A stretch of 64,000 nucleotides of DNA, taken from assembly GCF_001421565.1 (NCBI RefSeq), contig NZ_LMKQ01000002.1, forward strand, positions 186,001-250,000, written 5' to 3'. Source of the stretch: Agromyces sp. Leaf222 (lineage in GTDB: Bacteria; Actinomycetota; Actinomycetes; Actinomycetales; Microbacteriaceae). The notes beneath the pieces are model-generated. The model saw only the letters and a program-made list of their open reading frames with translations. It was not told where the DNA came from and made no database searches. This document shows, piece by piece, positions 7,657 through 14,872 of the stretch; position 1 is the stretch's first letter; each line of letters opens with the position of its first letter. A program made the translations under genes and the position numbers.

Positions 7657-8147
7657 AGCGGGACCGCTTCGTGCGTGATGCGTTCGACCGCGTCGGGCTT
7701 GATTCCAGTGGATGGGACGATGTCGACCGACCGCCCGAGAAGTTGCTCGGCCGCCTCCTGCATGCGCAGCAGGTTGAACACGCCCACGTCGGATGCGAGT
7801 TCGACGAGCAGATCGACGTCGCTCTCGTCGGTCTCATCGCCACGGGCGACGCTGCCGAAGATGCGGATGTCGAGGGCACCGAGGGGCGAGAGGGCCGCCC
7901 TCAGGTCGGCCGCATGCGACCGCACCTCCGCCAGCGCAGAACGCTTCGGCCGAGGGACGAGCATCGGCTCGAGCATGAATCCCGTCGCGGAGATCACTCG
8001 CTGCAGCGTGGTGAACGACGGGTCGCGATGGCCGTTCTCGTACGCACTGATGACGCTCTGCGTGAGCCCGGCGCGGCGAGCGAGCTCCGCCTGCGTCAGT
8101 CCGCTCCGGCGTCGTGCGTCTTGGATGAGTTCAGCGGCCAGAATCAC
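7653..8147 (-). CDS. mntA: XRE-HTH / MntA nucleotidyltransferase fusion antitoxin
   Basis: Antitoxin of 164 residues with two domains. Residues ~5-60 form an XRE-type HTH (RRSGLTQAELARRAGLTQSV then ISAYENGHR). Residues ~80-164 form a minimal nucleotidyltransferase with FGSVARGDETDESDVDLLVE, i.e. GSX10DXD, as in MntA proteins that AMPylate HepT. The fusion would allow one protein both to neutralise HepT enzymatically and to repress the operon. GTG at 8147 is preferred because a -10 element TATCAT ends six bases upstream, the leaderless pattern seen at other genes here. Confidence 0.85.
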   Translation of the reverse strand: MILAAELIQDARRRSGLTQAELARRAGLTQSVISAYENGHRDPSFTTLQRVISATGFMLEPMLVPRPKRSALAEVRSHAADLRAALSPLGALDIRIFGSVARGDETDESDVDLLVELASDVGVFNLLRMQEAAEQLLGRSVDIVPSTGIKPDAVERITHEAVPL

Positions 8148-8153
8148 GCTCTC

Positions 8154-8159
8154 ATGATA
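8154..8159 (-). promoter_or_regulatory. candidate leaderless -10 of mntA-hepT
   Basis: On the minus strand TATCAT is followed by GAGAGC and then the GTG start, so transcription would begin at or next to the start codon. Confidence 0.5.
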
Positions 8160-8176
8160 TCGCGGATCGTCGATAT
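8157..8176. promoter_or_regulatory. candidate operator for the XRE-MntA protein
   Basis: Perfect arms ATATCG (8157-8162) and CGATAT (8171-8176) with an 8-bp spacer overlap the predicted -10 of mntA; a further GATATC half-like site lies at 8187-8192. Position and symmetry suit autorepression by the HTH domain. Confidence 0.5.
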
Positions 8177-8268
8177 TACGGGTCAGAGATATCAGCGTCG
8201 ATCTCCTCGCCCGGATGGCGGCGCGCCCGGGGCTCCGCGAGCGCGTTCGGTGCCCTCTCTGGAAGCCT

Positions 8269-8298
8269 GTTGCAAAGTTGCAAAGTTGCAAAGTTGCA
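8269..8298. repeat. TTGCAAAG octamer tandem repeat, locus 2
   Basis: Almost identical to the array at 5296-5324, with three full AAAGTTGC units plus flanks. It sits in the 350-bp gap between mntA and the gene at 8499. Sequences outside the array differ between the two loci, so the array itself is the conserved part. The remainder of the gap (8300-8480) shows no supported gene. Confidence 0.8.
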
Positions 8299-8485
8299 TC
8301 GTTCGCTGAGCGGATGCACCGACTCGGCGGTCGTCGAGAGGCGCATGTCCGCCGGCACCCATACGGTTTCGACCTACGCCTTCCGGAGCGTCTCTCGAAA
8401 CGGTGACCATTGATCTCGATGGCCAGTCGCTGATGATCCCGGTCGCCGCGGAGTAGGGCCTTCAGCCGCCTCGCATCCCCGCCCC

Positions 8486-8491
8486 TAGGAT
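8486..8491 (+). promoter_or_regulatory. candidate leaderless -10 of the 8499 gene
   Basis: TAGGAT is followed by CGAACCT and the ATG at 8499. The paralogue at 10783 has the same TAGGATCGA block. Confidence 0.55.
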
Positions 8492-8498
8492 CGAACCT

Positions 8499-9851
8499 AT
8501 GGCCGGATTCTGGGGCAAACGCAAGCGTGAGACAGCTGAACTCGCGGCGCAAGACGCGACCCTCGCGCAGCGGGCGAAGATCGCGCTGGTCGCCGCCGAC
8601 GAGCGCGTGCGCGTCACCGCCGACGAGCTCGTCTTCGCCGAGGCCGAGCTCGGGCGCGATGCGACCACCGACCTCGCCACCGCGCTCGTCGCGGTGAAGG
8701 AGCACCTGGGCGAGGCGTTCCGGCTGAACCAGCTGAACCACGACGAGATCCCCGACACCGCCGAAGAGCTCCGCACGCGCAACGCCCGCATCGTGCAGCT
8801 GTGCGAGTGGGCCGAAGACCTGCTCGACGAGCGGATGTCGGCGCTGTCAGCGACCATCGAGCGCGCACGCCGCGCCCCCGAGATCATCGCCTCGGTGCGA
8901 GCGGATGCCGCGCGCTTGCGCGCCCTCGTTCCCCAGGCGCGCGAGACCATCGAACGCCTCGCCGCCCGCTACGCCCCCGAGGCGATGGCCCGGGTCGAGT
9001 CCAACCCCCGTGAGGCCGACCAGCTCCTCGGATTCGCCGAGCACAGCGCGGGCGTGGCCGAGCGCCGGCGCGAGGCCGGGCAGCGCGAGCAGGCCAACCT
9101 CGCACTCGAGGCCGCGACCGAATCCGTGCGGCGCGCAGGCACCCTGCTCGAAGCCGTCGAGACCTTCGAGGTCGAGGCGCTGCGGGCCGAGGCCACGCTC
9201 GCCGCGATCGTCGAGGATTCCCGCGGCGACCTCACCGTCGCGCTCACCGAGCCGCAGACACCCGTCGTCACCGCCGCGATGTCCGAGCTGCGGGCTGCCC
9301 TGGCCGCCCTTCCGCCCGCCGGCGTCAACACCGACCCGTTCTCGCAGCTCGGCCGCCTGCGCGAGGCGAATGCGGGGCTGGATGCCGCCATCGCCGCCGC
9401 CCGCGAGCGCGCCGCGCGCCCGATCCCGCCGATCGAGCACGTGCACCACGCCATCGACGACGCCGACCGGCAGTTCGCGGTCGCCCGCGACGTCATCGCC
9501 GGCCACCGCGGATGGATCGGCGCCGACGCCCGCACCCGCCTGGCTGAGGCCGAGCGTGTCCGCATCGACCTCGACCGCTTCCTCGGCGCGCCGGCGGCCA
9601 CGCTCAGCGTCATCGACGAAGACCACCGCGAACAGGCCATGTCGATGGCCCGCCGCGTCGCCTACCTCGCGGGTGAGGCCCTCCAGCTCGCCCAGCGCGA
9701 CATCGACCAGTCACGCCCGCAGCAGGGCCCCGACCAGTGGGGCGGTGGATGGGGTGGCGGCGGTCGCCGCGGCGGCGGCGGCAACGACCTCATGGGCGGC
9801 ATCCTCGGCGGCCTCGTCATCGGCAGCGTCCTCGACGGCATGTTCGACTGA
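8499..9851 (+). CDS. coiled-coil protein with Gly-rich hydrophobic C-terminus
   Basis: Unrecognised 450-residue protein, mostly Ala/Glu/Arg-rich helix with heptad-like pattern through about residue 395. It ends in a Trp/Gly-rich segment (about 402-425) and a short hydrophobic tail GILGGLVIGSVLDGMF. The region around HHAIDDADRQFAVARDVIAG resembles the C-terminal part of actinobacterial TPM-domain membrane proteins, but no TPM domain is present. A shorter paralogue lies at 10783 on the other side of vapBC. It may be a cytoplasmic or membrane-associated scaffold; function unknown. Confidence 0.7.
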   Translation: MAGFWGKRKRETAELAAQDATLAQRAKIALVAADERVRVTADELVFAEAELGRDATTDLATALVAVKEHLGEAFRLNQLNHDEIPDTAEELRTRNARIVQLCEWAEDLLDERMSALSATIERARRAPEIIASVRADAARLRALVPQARETIERLAARYAPEAMARVESNPREADQLLGFAEHSAGVAERRREAGQREQANLALEAATESVRRAGTLLEAVETFEVEALRAEATLAAIVEDSRGDLTVALTEPQTPVVTAAMSELRAALAALPPAGVNTDPFSQLGRLREANAGLDAAIAAARERAARPIPPIEHVHHAIDDADRQFAVARDVIAGHRGWIGADARTRLAEAERVRIDLDRFLGAPAATLSVIDEDHREQAMSMARRVAYLAGEALQLAQRDIDQSRPQQGPDQWGGGWGGGGRRGGGGNDLMGGILGGLVIGSVLDGMFD

Positions 9852-9858
9852 CCTCGCC

Positions 9859-9885
9859 GGTCGAGTAGCGAAGCGTATCGAGACC
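9859..9885. repeat. dispersed 27-bp repeat, copy 4
   Basis: The best copy: GGTCGAGTAGCGAAGCGTAT followed by CGAGACC, near-perfectly self-complementary at the ends (GGTC/GACC). It is placed between a plus-strand gene and the convergent vapBC operon. No further copy was seen to the right of this point. Confidence 0.8.
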
Positions 9886-9959
9886 CCGCGGCGCGGCACT
9901 CATCAGACGCCGCGGCATCCGTCATGGTTGCGAGCCCGTTGGACTGCAGGGCCGGCCGT

Positions 9960-10361
9960 TCAGTCGAACACGACGACTCGGCACTGGATGCCCGGTGCAC
10001 GGGCCAGGCGCGCGTCGCGTGTGAGCAGCGTTGCGTCGGTGAGTTCGGCCAGGGCGACGTATGCGGCGTCGTAGCTCGACAGGTTGTGCCGAAGGCGCCA
10101 GGTGCGCTCGCCGAGGAGCGCCCAGTCCCAGAGTTCGACCGCGAGGTCGAGGTAATCGGTGAACGCCTGGTCGGCGTGGGCGTCTGCGAGTCGCCCGGCG
10201 CTCGAGAGCCGTCGCAGCACGTTCGCCACTTCGTAGGGGAGCACGCTCGGCGCGAGGAGTTGCGCACCTCGCACGCCCGCATGTTCGGGCGCGTCGGCGG
10301 ATATCAACAACGCGCACATCGACGACGCGTCGATGACGATGCGTTCGGGAGCGACCGGCAA
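9960..10361 (-). CDS. vapC: PIN-domain ribonuclease toxin (VapC/FitB type)
   Basis: PIN-domain RNase of 133 residues. Acidic active-site residues appear in order: VIDASS (near residue 10), PYEVANVL (near 43), SYDAAYVALAE (near 97) and LTRDARL (near 116). It begins with TTG at 10361, two bases after the vapB stop, as expected for a coupled toxin. The family cleaves tRNA or other RNA when free of antitoxin. Confidence 0.87.
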   Translation of the reverse strand: MPVAPERIVIDASSMCALLISADAPEHAGVRGAQLLAPSVLPYEVANVLRRLSSAGRLADAHADQAFTDYLDLAVELWDWALLGERTWRLRHNLSSYDAAYVALAELTDATLLTRDARLARAPGIQCRVVVFD

Positions 10362-10363
10362 TC

Positions 10364-10597
10364 TCAGCGCCGATCCTCGGCACGGGCGTCGAGGATGTCG
10401 GTGGTCGATATTGCCGGGTACGCCCGAGCGTGTTCCTGGATCCGGGCGAGCGCGTCGTCGGGCGAGGGCGTGCTGGCGATGCGGGTCAGGGTGGCGGTCA
10501 GGTACTCCTGGAGCGAGCGACCGGAGCGCCTGGCGCGCGCGGCGAGTTCATCGCGCACCTCGTCGGGTACGGCACGGATCGTGATGTTCACCGGCAT
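10364..10597 (-). CDS. vapB: VapB/FitA-type ribbon-helix-helix antitoxin
   Basis: Antitoxin of 77 residues or slightly less. The N-terminal MPVNITIRAVPDEVRDELAA and SGRSLQEYL blocks are typical of the FitA-like RHH fold; the acidic C-terminus (DILDARAEDRR) would wrap the toxin. Two starts are possible. ATG at 10597 has TAGCTT ending six bases upstream, fitting a leaderless mRNA; GTG at 10591 has GGAGG at a normal ribosome-site distance. Confidence 0.85.
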   Translation of the reverse strand: MPVNITIRAVPDEVRDELAARARRSGRSLQEYLTATLTRIASTPSPDDALARIQEHARAYPAISTTDILDARAEDRR

Positions 10598-10603
10598 TCC
10601 TCC

Positions 10604-10609
10604 AAGCTA
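10604..10609 (-). promoter_or_regulatory. candidate -10 of vapBC
   Basis: TAGCTT on the minus strand, followed by GGAGGA and the ATG of vapB. The overlap of a ribosome-site-like GGAGG with the spacer leaves open whether the mRNA is leaderless. Confidence 0.4.
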
Positions 10610-10615
10610 GCAGCG

Positions 10616-10636
10616 ATGCATGCATTACGCATGCAT
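10616..10636. promoter_or_regulatory. candidate VapB operator
   Basis: Perfect 8-bp arms ATGCATGC (10616-10623) and GCATGCAT (10629-10636) with a 5-bp ATTAC spacer lie directly upstream of the vapB promoter, the usual site for VapBC/FitAB autorepression. Confidence 0.6.
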
Positions 10637-10770
10637 TGGTCGATCGACTCGTCGAACGTACAGCCGCGGATCGTTCGCGGCCCGGGATCCATCGTCGGTG
10701 TGAGGTCGCCGGCTCGCCGGGATCGTGTTGAGGAGTGCTCTCCACCATGGCGCCCGCGCAGTTGCGAACC

Positions 10771-10776
10771 TAGGAT
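10771..10776 (+). promoter_or_regulatory. candidate leaderless -10 of the 10783 gene
   Basis: TAGGAT followed by CGACGC and the ATG at 10783. Confidence 0.55.
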
Positions 10777-10782
10777 CGACGC

Positions 10783-11742
10783 ATGGCCGGGTTCTTGGTC
10801 AAGCGCAGGCACGATGCGCACGAACTCCAAGCCCATGACGCCGAGCTGGCGAAACGGGCTGCATCCGCGCTGCTCGCCGCCGACGAGGGCGTCCGAACCG
10901 CATCCGAAGAGCTCGACTTCGCCGAGGCCGAGCTGGGTGCCGAGTCGACCGAGGCAGCGGCCACGGTGATCGCCGCGGTGCGCCGGCACCTGACTGACGC
11001 GTTCCGACTGAACCGGGTCAACCACGACGCGATGCCCGGAACGCCCGACGAGGTGCGGGCGCGTTACGTGCTCATCCTGCGGTTGTGCGAATGGGCCGAG
11101 CACGTGCTCGGGGCGCTGACTTCGACCCTCGCCGACCGGGTCGCGCGGTCACGGCGGGCTGGGGTGGTCGTCGTGGAGATCCGAGCGGATGTCGCGCGCG
11201 AGCGCTCCGGCATCCTGACCGCTCGTGACACGGTCGACCGGCTCGTCATCCTCCCACCAGTCGACGCCGGCGTCAGCGGCAGCGCCGATGCCGACACCGA
11301 CGCGCAAGCCCACCTGAACCGACTGCGCGCAGCGCGATCGGCACTGGATGCCGCGATGACTGCGGTCCGCGAGCGCGAGACCCGCTCGAGGCGCACGATG
11401 TCGCCCGCGAGCCTCCTGCAGCGCGCGATTCAGGACGCCGACCGCAAGCTCGGCATCGCCCGTGACACTGTGACCGCCCACCCGGGATGCATCGGCGATG
11501 AGGCCCTGACGCGACTAGCCGAGGCCGAGCGCACCCGCATCGATCTCGGCTTCTGCCTCGGCAGTGCGGCGACGAGCACAGTGGCGGCGTCCGATCAGCG
11601 CCACGGAGACCGGGTGCTCGCGATGGCGCGACGGGTCGCATCCGTGGCGAACGAATCCGTGCAGCTGGCACGCCGAGATCTCGACGTGCTCCGCGCACAG
11701 AACCGTGCCGAGTCGCGGTCGCGCCCCATGTCGTGGGCCTGA
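10783..11742 (+). CDS. coiled-coil protein, shortened paralogue of the 8499 product
   Basis: Helical 319-residue protein. Its first ~130 residues match the 8499 product (MAGFLVKRRHDAHEL, LLAADEGVRTASEELDFAEA, LTDAFRLNRVNHDAMP). A later block (LLQRAIQDADRKLGIARDTV) and the AMARRVASVANESVQLARRD segment match its C-terminal helices. About 100 residues of the middle coil and the Gly-rich hydrophobic tail of the longer copy are missing. The reading frame is intact and starts with the same promoter block, so it is a diverged gene rather than a pseudogene. Function unknown. Confidence 0.68.
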   Translation: MAGFLVKRRHDAHELQAHDAELAKRAASALLAADEGVRTASEELDFAEAELGAESTEAAATVIAAVRRHLTDAFRLNRVNHDAMPGTPDEVRARYVLILRLCEWAEHVLGALTSTLADRVARSRRAGVVVVEIRADVARERSGILTARDTVDRLVILPPVDAGVSGSADADTDAQAHLNRLRAARSALDAAMTAVRERETRSRRTMSPASLLQRAIQDADRKLGIARDTVTAHPGCIGDEALTRLAEAERTRIDLGFCLGSAATSTVAASDQRHGDRVLAMARRVASVANESVQLARRDLDVLRAQNRAESRSRPMSWA

Positions 11743-11816
11743 TCGCGCCGCTCGCCACGGCGCGGCTCGGTGCGCACGCGCCTGCTGGCCGACCATGCGC
11801 ACGGCGTCCGAGTCGC

Positions 11817-11822
11817 TACCCT
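11817..11822 (+). promoter_or_regulatory. candidate leaderless -10 of the 11830 gene
   Basis: TACCCT is followed by seven bases (CGTGTCT) and ATG at 11830, supporting that ATG over the GTG at 11770. Confidence 0.5.
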
Positions 11823-11829
11823 CGTGTCT

Positions 11830-12198
11830 ATGCTCCTGATCGCCGGTGTGCTCATGGTCCTGCTCGGAATCGGTCACTCGATCCTGGGCGAGCGGTACGT
11901 CGTCGGGTGGCTGCTCGAGCGTGATGAACTGCCGCCCATGAAGGGCGGCCGCGCCGTCGCCGCCGGAACGATCCGCTTCGCGTGGCACGTCACCTCGCTG
12001 CTGGCGATCGCGATCGGCGTCGCCCTCGTGCTCTTCGGCTTCGACGCGTCGCCGCAGGCGATCGTGGGCTCCATCGGCGGCATGCTGCTGCTCTGCGCCC
12101 TGCTGCCGATCGTCTACACGCGGTGGCGTCATCCGTCGTGGGTGATCTTCGTGGTCTCAGGCGGGCTCTGCCTGATCTGGTCGTTCATGGGCGCGTAG
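11830..12198 (+). CDS. small four-span membrane protein
   Basis: Unrecognised 122-residue membrane protein. Hydrophobic segments start at residues 1 (MLLIAGVLMVLLGIGHS), ~52 (HVTSLLAIAIGVALVLFG), ~75 (VGSIGGMLLLCALLPIVY) and ~103 (WVIFVVSGGLCLIWSFM). The pattern and RWRHPSW loop are common in actinobacterial hypothetical proteins. The start is set by the leaderless promoter; a 20-codon longer form from GTG 11770 is possible. Confidence 0.6.
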   Translation: MLLIAGVLMVLLGIGHSILGERYVVGWLLERDELPPMKGGRAVAAGTIRFAWHVTSLLAIAIGVALVLFGFDASPQAIVGSIGGMLLLCALLPIVYTRWRHPSWVIFVVSGGLCLIWSFMGA

Positions 12199-12226
12199 TC
12201 ATGCGCCGCTGTGCGAGCTGCGAAAC

Positions 12227-12256
12227 GACGAGCGGATGCCGCGGCATCCGCTCGTC
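12227..12256. terminator. perfect 30-bp palindrome, candidate terminator
   Basis: GACGAGCGGATGCCG and its exact reverse complement meet without spacer 28 bases after the stop at 12198. The GC-rich stem would stall polymerase; there is no clean T-tract, so termination efficiency is uncertain. It is built around two inverted GGATGC hexamers. Confidence 0.45.
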
Positions 12257-12329
12257 CTGCCGCGCCCCCTGATGCTGGACGCTCGAGCGCATCCGAACCT
12301 AGGGTGGGCGTCGGAGAGGGGACGTGCCG

Positions 12330-12506
12330 ATGAGCGATCGAGACGAACTCGGGTCGGATGTGGATCTCGCGATCGAGCGGGCGATGGAAGCGGCCAACCT
12401 GCGCGCAGGAGGGTCGCTCGACACGTCGACCGCCGAGGCGGCCGCGGAGAGCGAGCCGTCGGCAGCCGAGGCGGGCGACATCGGCGGGGGGATCGACGGC
12501 GACTAG
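12330..12506 (+). CDS. small acidic protein of unknown function
   Basis: A 58-residue acidic, Ala/Ser/Glu-rich and probably disordered protein with a short helical N-terminus (DVDLAIERAMEAANLRAGG) and a Gly/Asp tail. A TAGGGT -10 (12300-12305) and GGAGAGGGG ribosome site precede the ATG. The GTG six bases upstream is an alternative. No relatives recognised. Confidence 0.5.
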   Translation: MSDRDELGSDVDLAIERAMEAANLRAGGSLDTSTAEAAAESEPSAAEAGDIGGGIDGD

Positions 12507-12510
12507 GGCT

Positions 12511-12525
12511 TCCCACCGCGTGGGA
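12511..12525. terminator. short hairpin between convergent genes
   Basis: TCCCAC-CGC-GTGGGA stem-loop four bases after the stop at 12506, in the gap to the convergent PH-domain gene. It suits a bidirectional terminator but has no T-run. Confidence 0.4.
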
Positions 12526-12588
12526 TAGGCGGATGCCGCGGGCACGAGCAGGTTCGCTCGCACCCGCGGCCATGGCACGCCCGCCGCG

Positions 12589-12960
12589 TCAGTGCTGCAG
12601 CACCGCCCACGCGAGCAGGCTGTCGATGCGCCGGATGTCGGCACCCCGCTTGAGCTTCACCTTGATGTGCCCGGCCTTCGTCCAGAGCTCGATCTCGGCG
12701 TCGCGGTCGAGCACGCCTCCGGCGTTCTCGCTCGACCACATGTGGATCGAGCTGTACGGGAGCGACGTGATCTCCACTTTCTTGCCGGTGATGCCCTGCG
12801 CGTCACGCACGATCAGCCGCTTCGTGGTGAACGTCGCGGAATCGCGGAACGTCTTGAACGACGCGACGGCCTGCTCGCCCTCGACGAGCAGGCTCTGCAC
12901 GTCGGCGGGCACGGTGATCTCGGTCTGCAGGGTCCAGGCGAGGATGGGTGCGGTCTCCAT
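12589..12960 (-). CDS. bacterial PH-domain protein
   Basis: Cytoplasmic protein of 123 residues with the bacterial pleckstrin-homology fold pattern: SFKTFRDSATFTTKRLIVRD followed by KKVEITSLPYSSIHMWSSEN and IKVKLKRG. Related proteins (YokE/DUF1696-like) are thought to be stress-linked or membrane-associated. Its ATG at 12960 overlaps the stop of the TM2 gene (ATGA), so the two are probably co-translated; the 7-residue longer form is less likely. Confidence 0.78.
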   Translation of the reverse strand: METAPILAWTLQTEITVPADVQSLLVEGEQAVASFKTFRDSATFTTKRLIVRDAQGITGKKVEITSLPYSSIHMWSSENAGGVLDRDAEIELWTKAGHIKVKLKRGADIRRIDSLLAWAVLQH

Positions 12961-14081
12961 CAGCCCACCGCCAGCGTCCACGAGCCGTCGGCCTGCACCG
13001 AGATCGCCGACGGGCCGGCGCTCAGCGGCACGGTGCCCGAGTAGGCGCCGATCTCGTTGACGAGCAGGCCCATGCTGAAGGCGTCGGCGGTGTCTTCGAT
13101 GATGACGAAGTTCGCCGAACCGGAATGGGTCGCGGTCAGGCCCGCGGCCCCGCCGTCGTAGAGGAACACCGCGTCGCCGGTTCCCGACGAGGCGAGCATG
13201 GGCGCCGACGAGACGGGCGAGATCGTGATCGACCAGTTGCCGTCGGCCATGACCTCCAGGGTGGCGGGCTCCGAGTAGGAGTTGAACCCGTAGGCCGTCG
13301 TGCCCGAGTACGCACCGATGGTGTTGACGGGCAGCTCGCCGGTCGAGCCGTTGGCGGCGTCGAGCACGCTGATCGCGAAGTTCGCCGATCCGTCGTGGGT
13401 GGCGGTGACGATGCCGGCCGCGGCGGGCAGCGTGATCAGCGTGTCGCCCGCACCCGTCTGCGTGACGGGAGTGAAGGTGCCGAACGCCTCATCGGCCCAG
13501 GTCTGCGCCGTCGCGACGGGCTCGGCCGATGCCTCGGCTTCGGTCGTCTCGGCGTCGGCTGCGACATCCGCCCCTACGACGACCGCAGTCGGCGCGTCTG
13601 CGACATCCGATGCCAGGCGTGCCCCCGCCGTCGCGCCGCTGATGATGTTGATCACGATGCCGAGGGCGATGACCGCGCCGGTGACGATCCAGGCGGCCTT
13701 CTTGTGCTGGTCGTAGCCCTCGAGGCGCTGACCGCGGATGTCGCGCTGGGCGCCCGCGAGCACGAGGATCAGGTCGACGAGCACCCACACGCCGAGCCCG
13801 CCGAGCGTGAGGAGCTTCGCGATGCCCGTGCCGACCTTGCCGAGGTAGAAGCGGTCGACGCCCCAGAATCCGAGGAGCCAGGCGAACAGCCACGTCGCGA
13901 TGAACGACTTCTGACCCACGGATGCCGCGGGCGGCGCGTATGCCTGAGGCGCTGCGCCGTACGGCGCGCTGCCGTAGGGCGCGGGCGCGGCGGGCGGCGG
14001 CGGGGTCGGCGCGGCACCGTACGGCTGCGGGGGCGCCGGCGGCTGCGCCGGAGGACTGGGGGGATTGGTGGGATCTGACAT
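12960..14081 (-). CDS. TM2-domain membrane protein with duplicated beta module
   Basis: Membrane protein of 373 residues. A Pro/Ala/Tyr-rich N-terminus (residues 1-52) is followed by a TM2 domain at about 57-112 ([20 protein letters not shown], then [16 protein letters not shown]), then a further span near 130-150. The outer part (~190-373) holds two copies of a ~95-residue module recognisable by [15 protein letters not shown] / [14 protein letters not shown] and [15 protein letters not shown] / [15 protein letters not shown]. The modules look like extracellular beta domains. Function is unknown; coupled to the PH-domain gene downstream. Confidence 0.82.
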   Translation of the reverse strand: MSDPTNPPSPPAQPPAPPQPYGAAPTPPPPAAPAPYGSAPYGAAPQAYAPPAASVGQKSFIATWLFAWLLGFWGVDRFYLGKVGTGIAKLLTLGGLGVWVLVDLILVLAGAQRDIRGQRLEGYDQHKKAAWIVTGAVIALGIVINIISGATAGARLASDVADAPTAVVVGADVAADAETTEAEASAEPVATAQTWADEAFGTFTPVTQTGAGDTLITLPAAAGIVTATHDGSANFAISVLDAANGSTGELPVNTIGAYSGTTAYGFNSYSEPATLEVMADGNWSITISPVSSAPMLASSGTGDAVFLYDGGAAGLTATHSGSANFVIIEDTADAFSMGLLVNEIGAYSGTVPLSAGPSAISVQADGSWTLAVG

Positions 14082-14383
14082 GAGCCGGCCTCTCGGTGGA
14101 ACGGTGAGTGCGAAGAGCTGTGATGCTGCTGAGCGTGGAGTGGCTCCCGACTGGGAGCCTCCTGAAAGCTAGCGATGACGAGTGACACCGGATGCCGCTC
14201 GCTGGCGAGAGATCACGTTTCGAGCGGCGTCGCGGCTGCGACATCCGCGCCGTTGCTGGGCGTCACGCCGCTGACCCCCACTCCGGGGGTCAGGTCCCTC
14301 TCGACGCGCCCTCGCACCGATGTCGGTGGTCGCATCTAGCGTCGTGATCTTCGGCCATCGGCTGGAGTCGGCAAGGACACTTC
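14082..14383. other. 302-bp divergent intergenic region
   Basis: Separates the TM2 gene from the 14384 gene. It holds the hairpin at 14272-14292 and a TAGCGT -10 candidate at 14337-14342 serving the rightward gene. No coding sequence supported. Confidence 0.5.
14272..14292. other. perfect 8-bp-stem hairpin
   Basis: TGACCCCC-ACTCC-GGGGGTCA, about 50 bases upstream of the candidate -10 of the 14384 gene. Could be an operator or the end of a leftover transcript; not assigned. Confidence 0.4.
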
Positions 14384-14872
14384 ATGGGTTCGGACTCTCA
14401 CCTCGCGGCGACCACGATCGGCGCGGCCCGCGCGACCCGCGCAGCGATCAACCTCGGCTTCTCCACGGCGGCGCGCAATGCCGACCGAGCGCGCCTGCTC
14501 GACGACATCAACGCCCTCGAGCTGCGGCTCGCGCTCATCGACGACCGCTTCGAGCGGCTCGCCGGTCGCGGTGACGACCAGTACCAGGCGTGGCGCCGCG
14601 ACACCGTCACGAAGACGCGGGACCTCGCCGTGCGGGCTCGAGCCCTCGAAGTCGACGGCCTGATCGAGGCCCACCACCGGCGCAGGGTCGCGGCCCTGCT
14701 CGTGACGATCCGCGCACGCATCGTCGCGCTCGACGAGCGCCGCGCGGCCCTCCGTGACCGTCGGCCGCGTGGTGCTACGAGTGTCTGCGGTAGCGCGCCC
14801 CATGTCGGCGGCACCGACTACCGTCTGCTCAACGCCCCCGCACCTTGGCCGGAAGGAGAGGCACCTCGATGA
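14384..14872 (+). CDS. unknown helical basic protein
   Basis: Unrecognised 162-residue Ala/Arg-rich protein with long helices (ARLLDDINALELRLALIDDR, then RALEVDGLIEAHHRRRVAAL). AAGGA lies about 10 bases before the ATG. Its stop overlaps the next start (ATGA), so it is paired with the 14869 gene. The C-terminal ~25 residues (Gly/Pro-rich) may be non-conserved read-through into the ribosome site of the next gene. Confidence 0.55.
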   Translation: MGSDSHLAATTIGAARATRAAINLGFSTAARNADRARLLDDINALELRLALIDDRFERLAGRGDDQYQAWRRDTVTKTRDLAVRARALEVDGLIEAHHRRRVAALLVTIRARIVALDERRAALRDRRPRGATSVCGSAPHVGGTDYRLLNAPAPWPEGEAPR

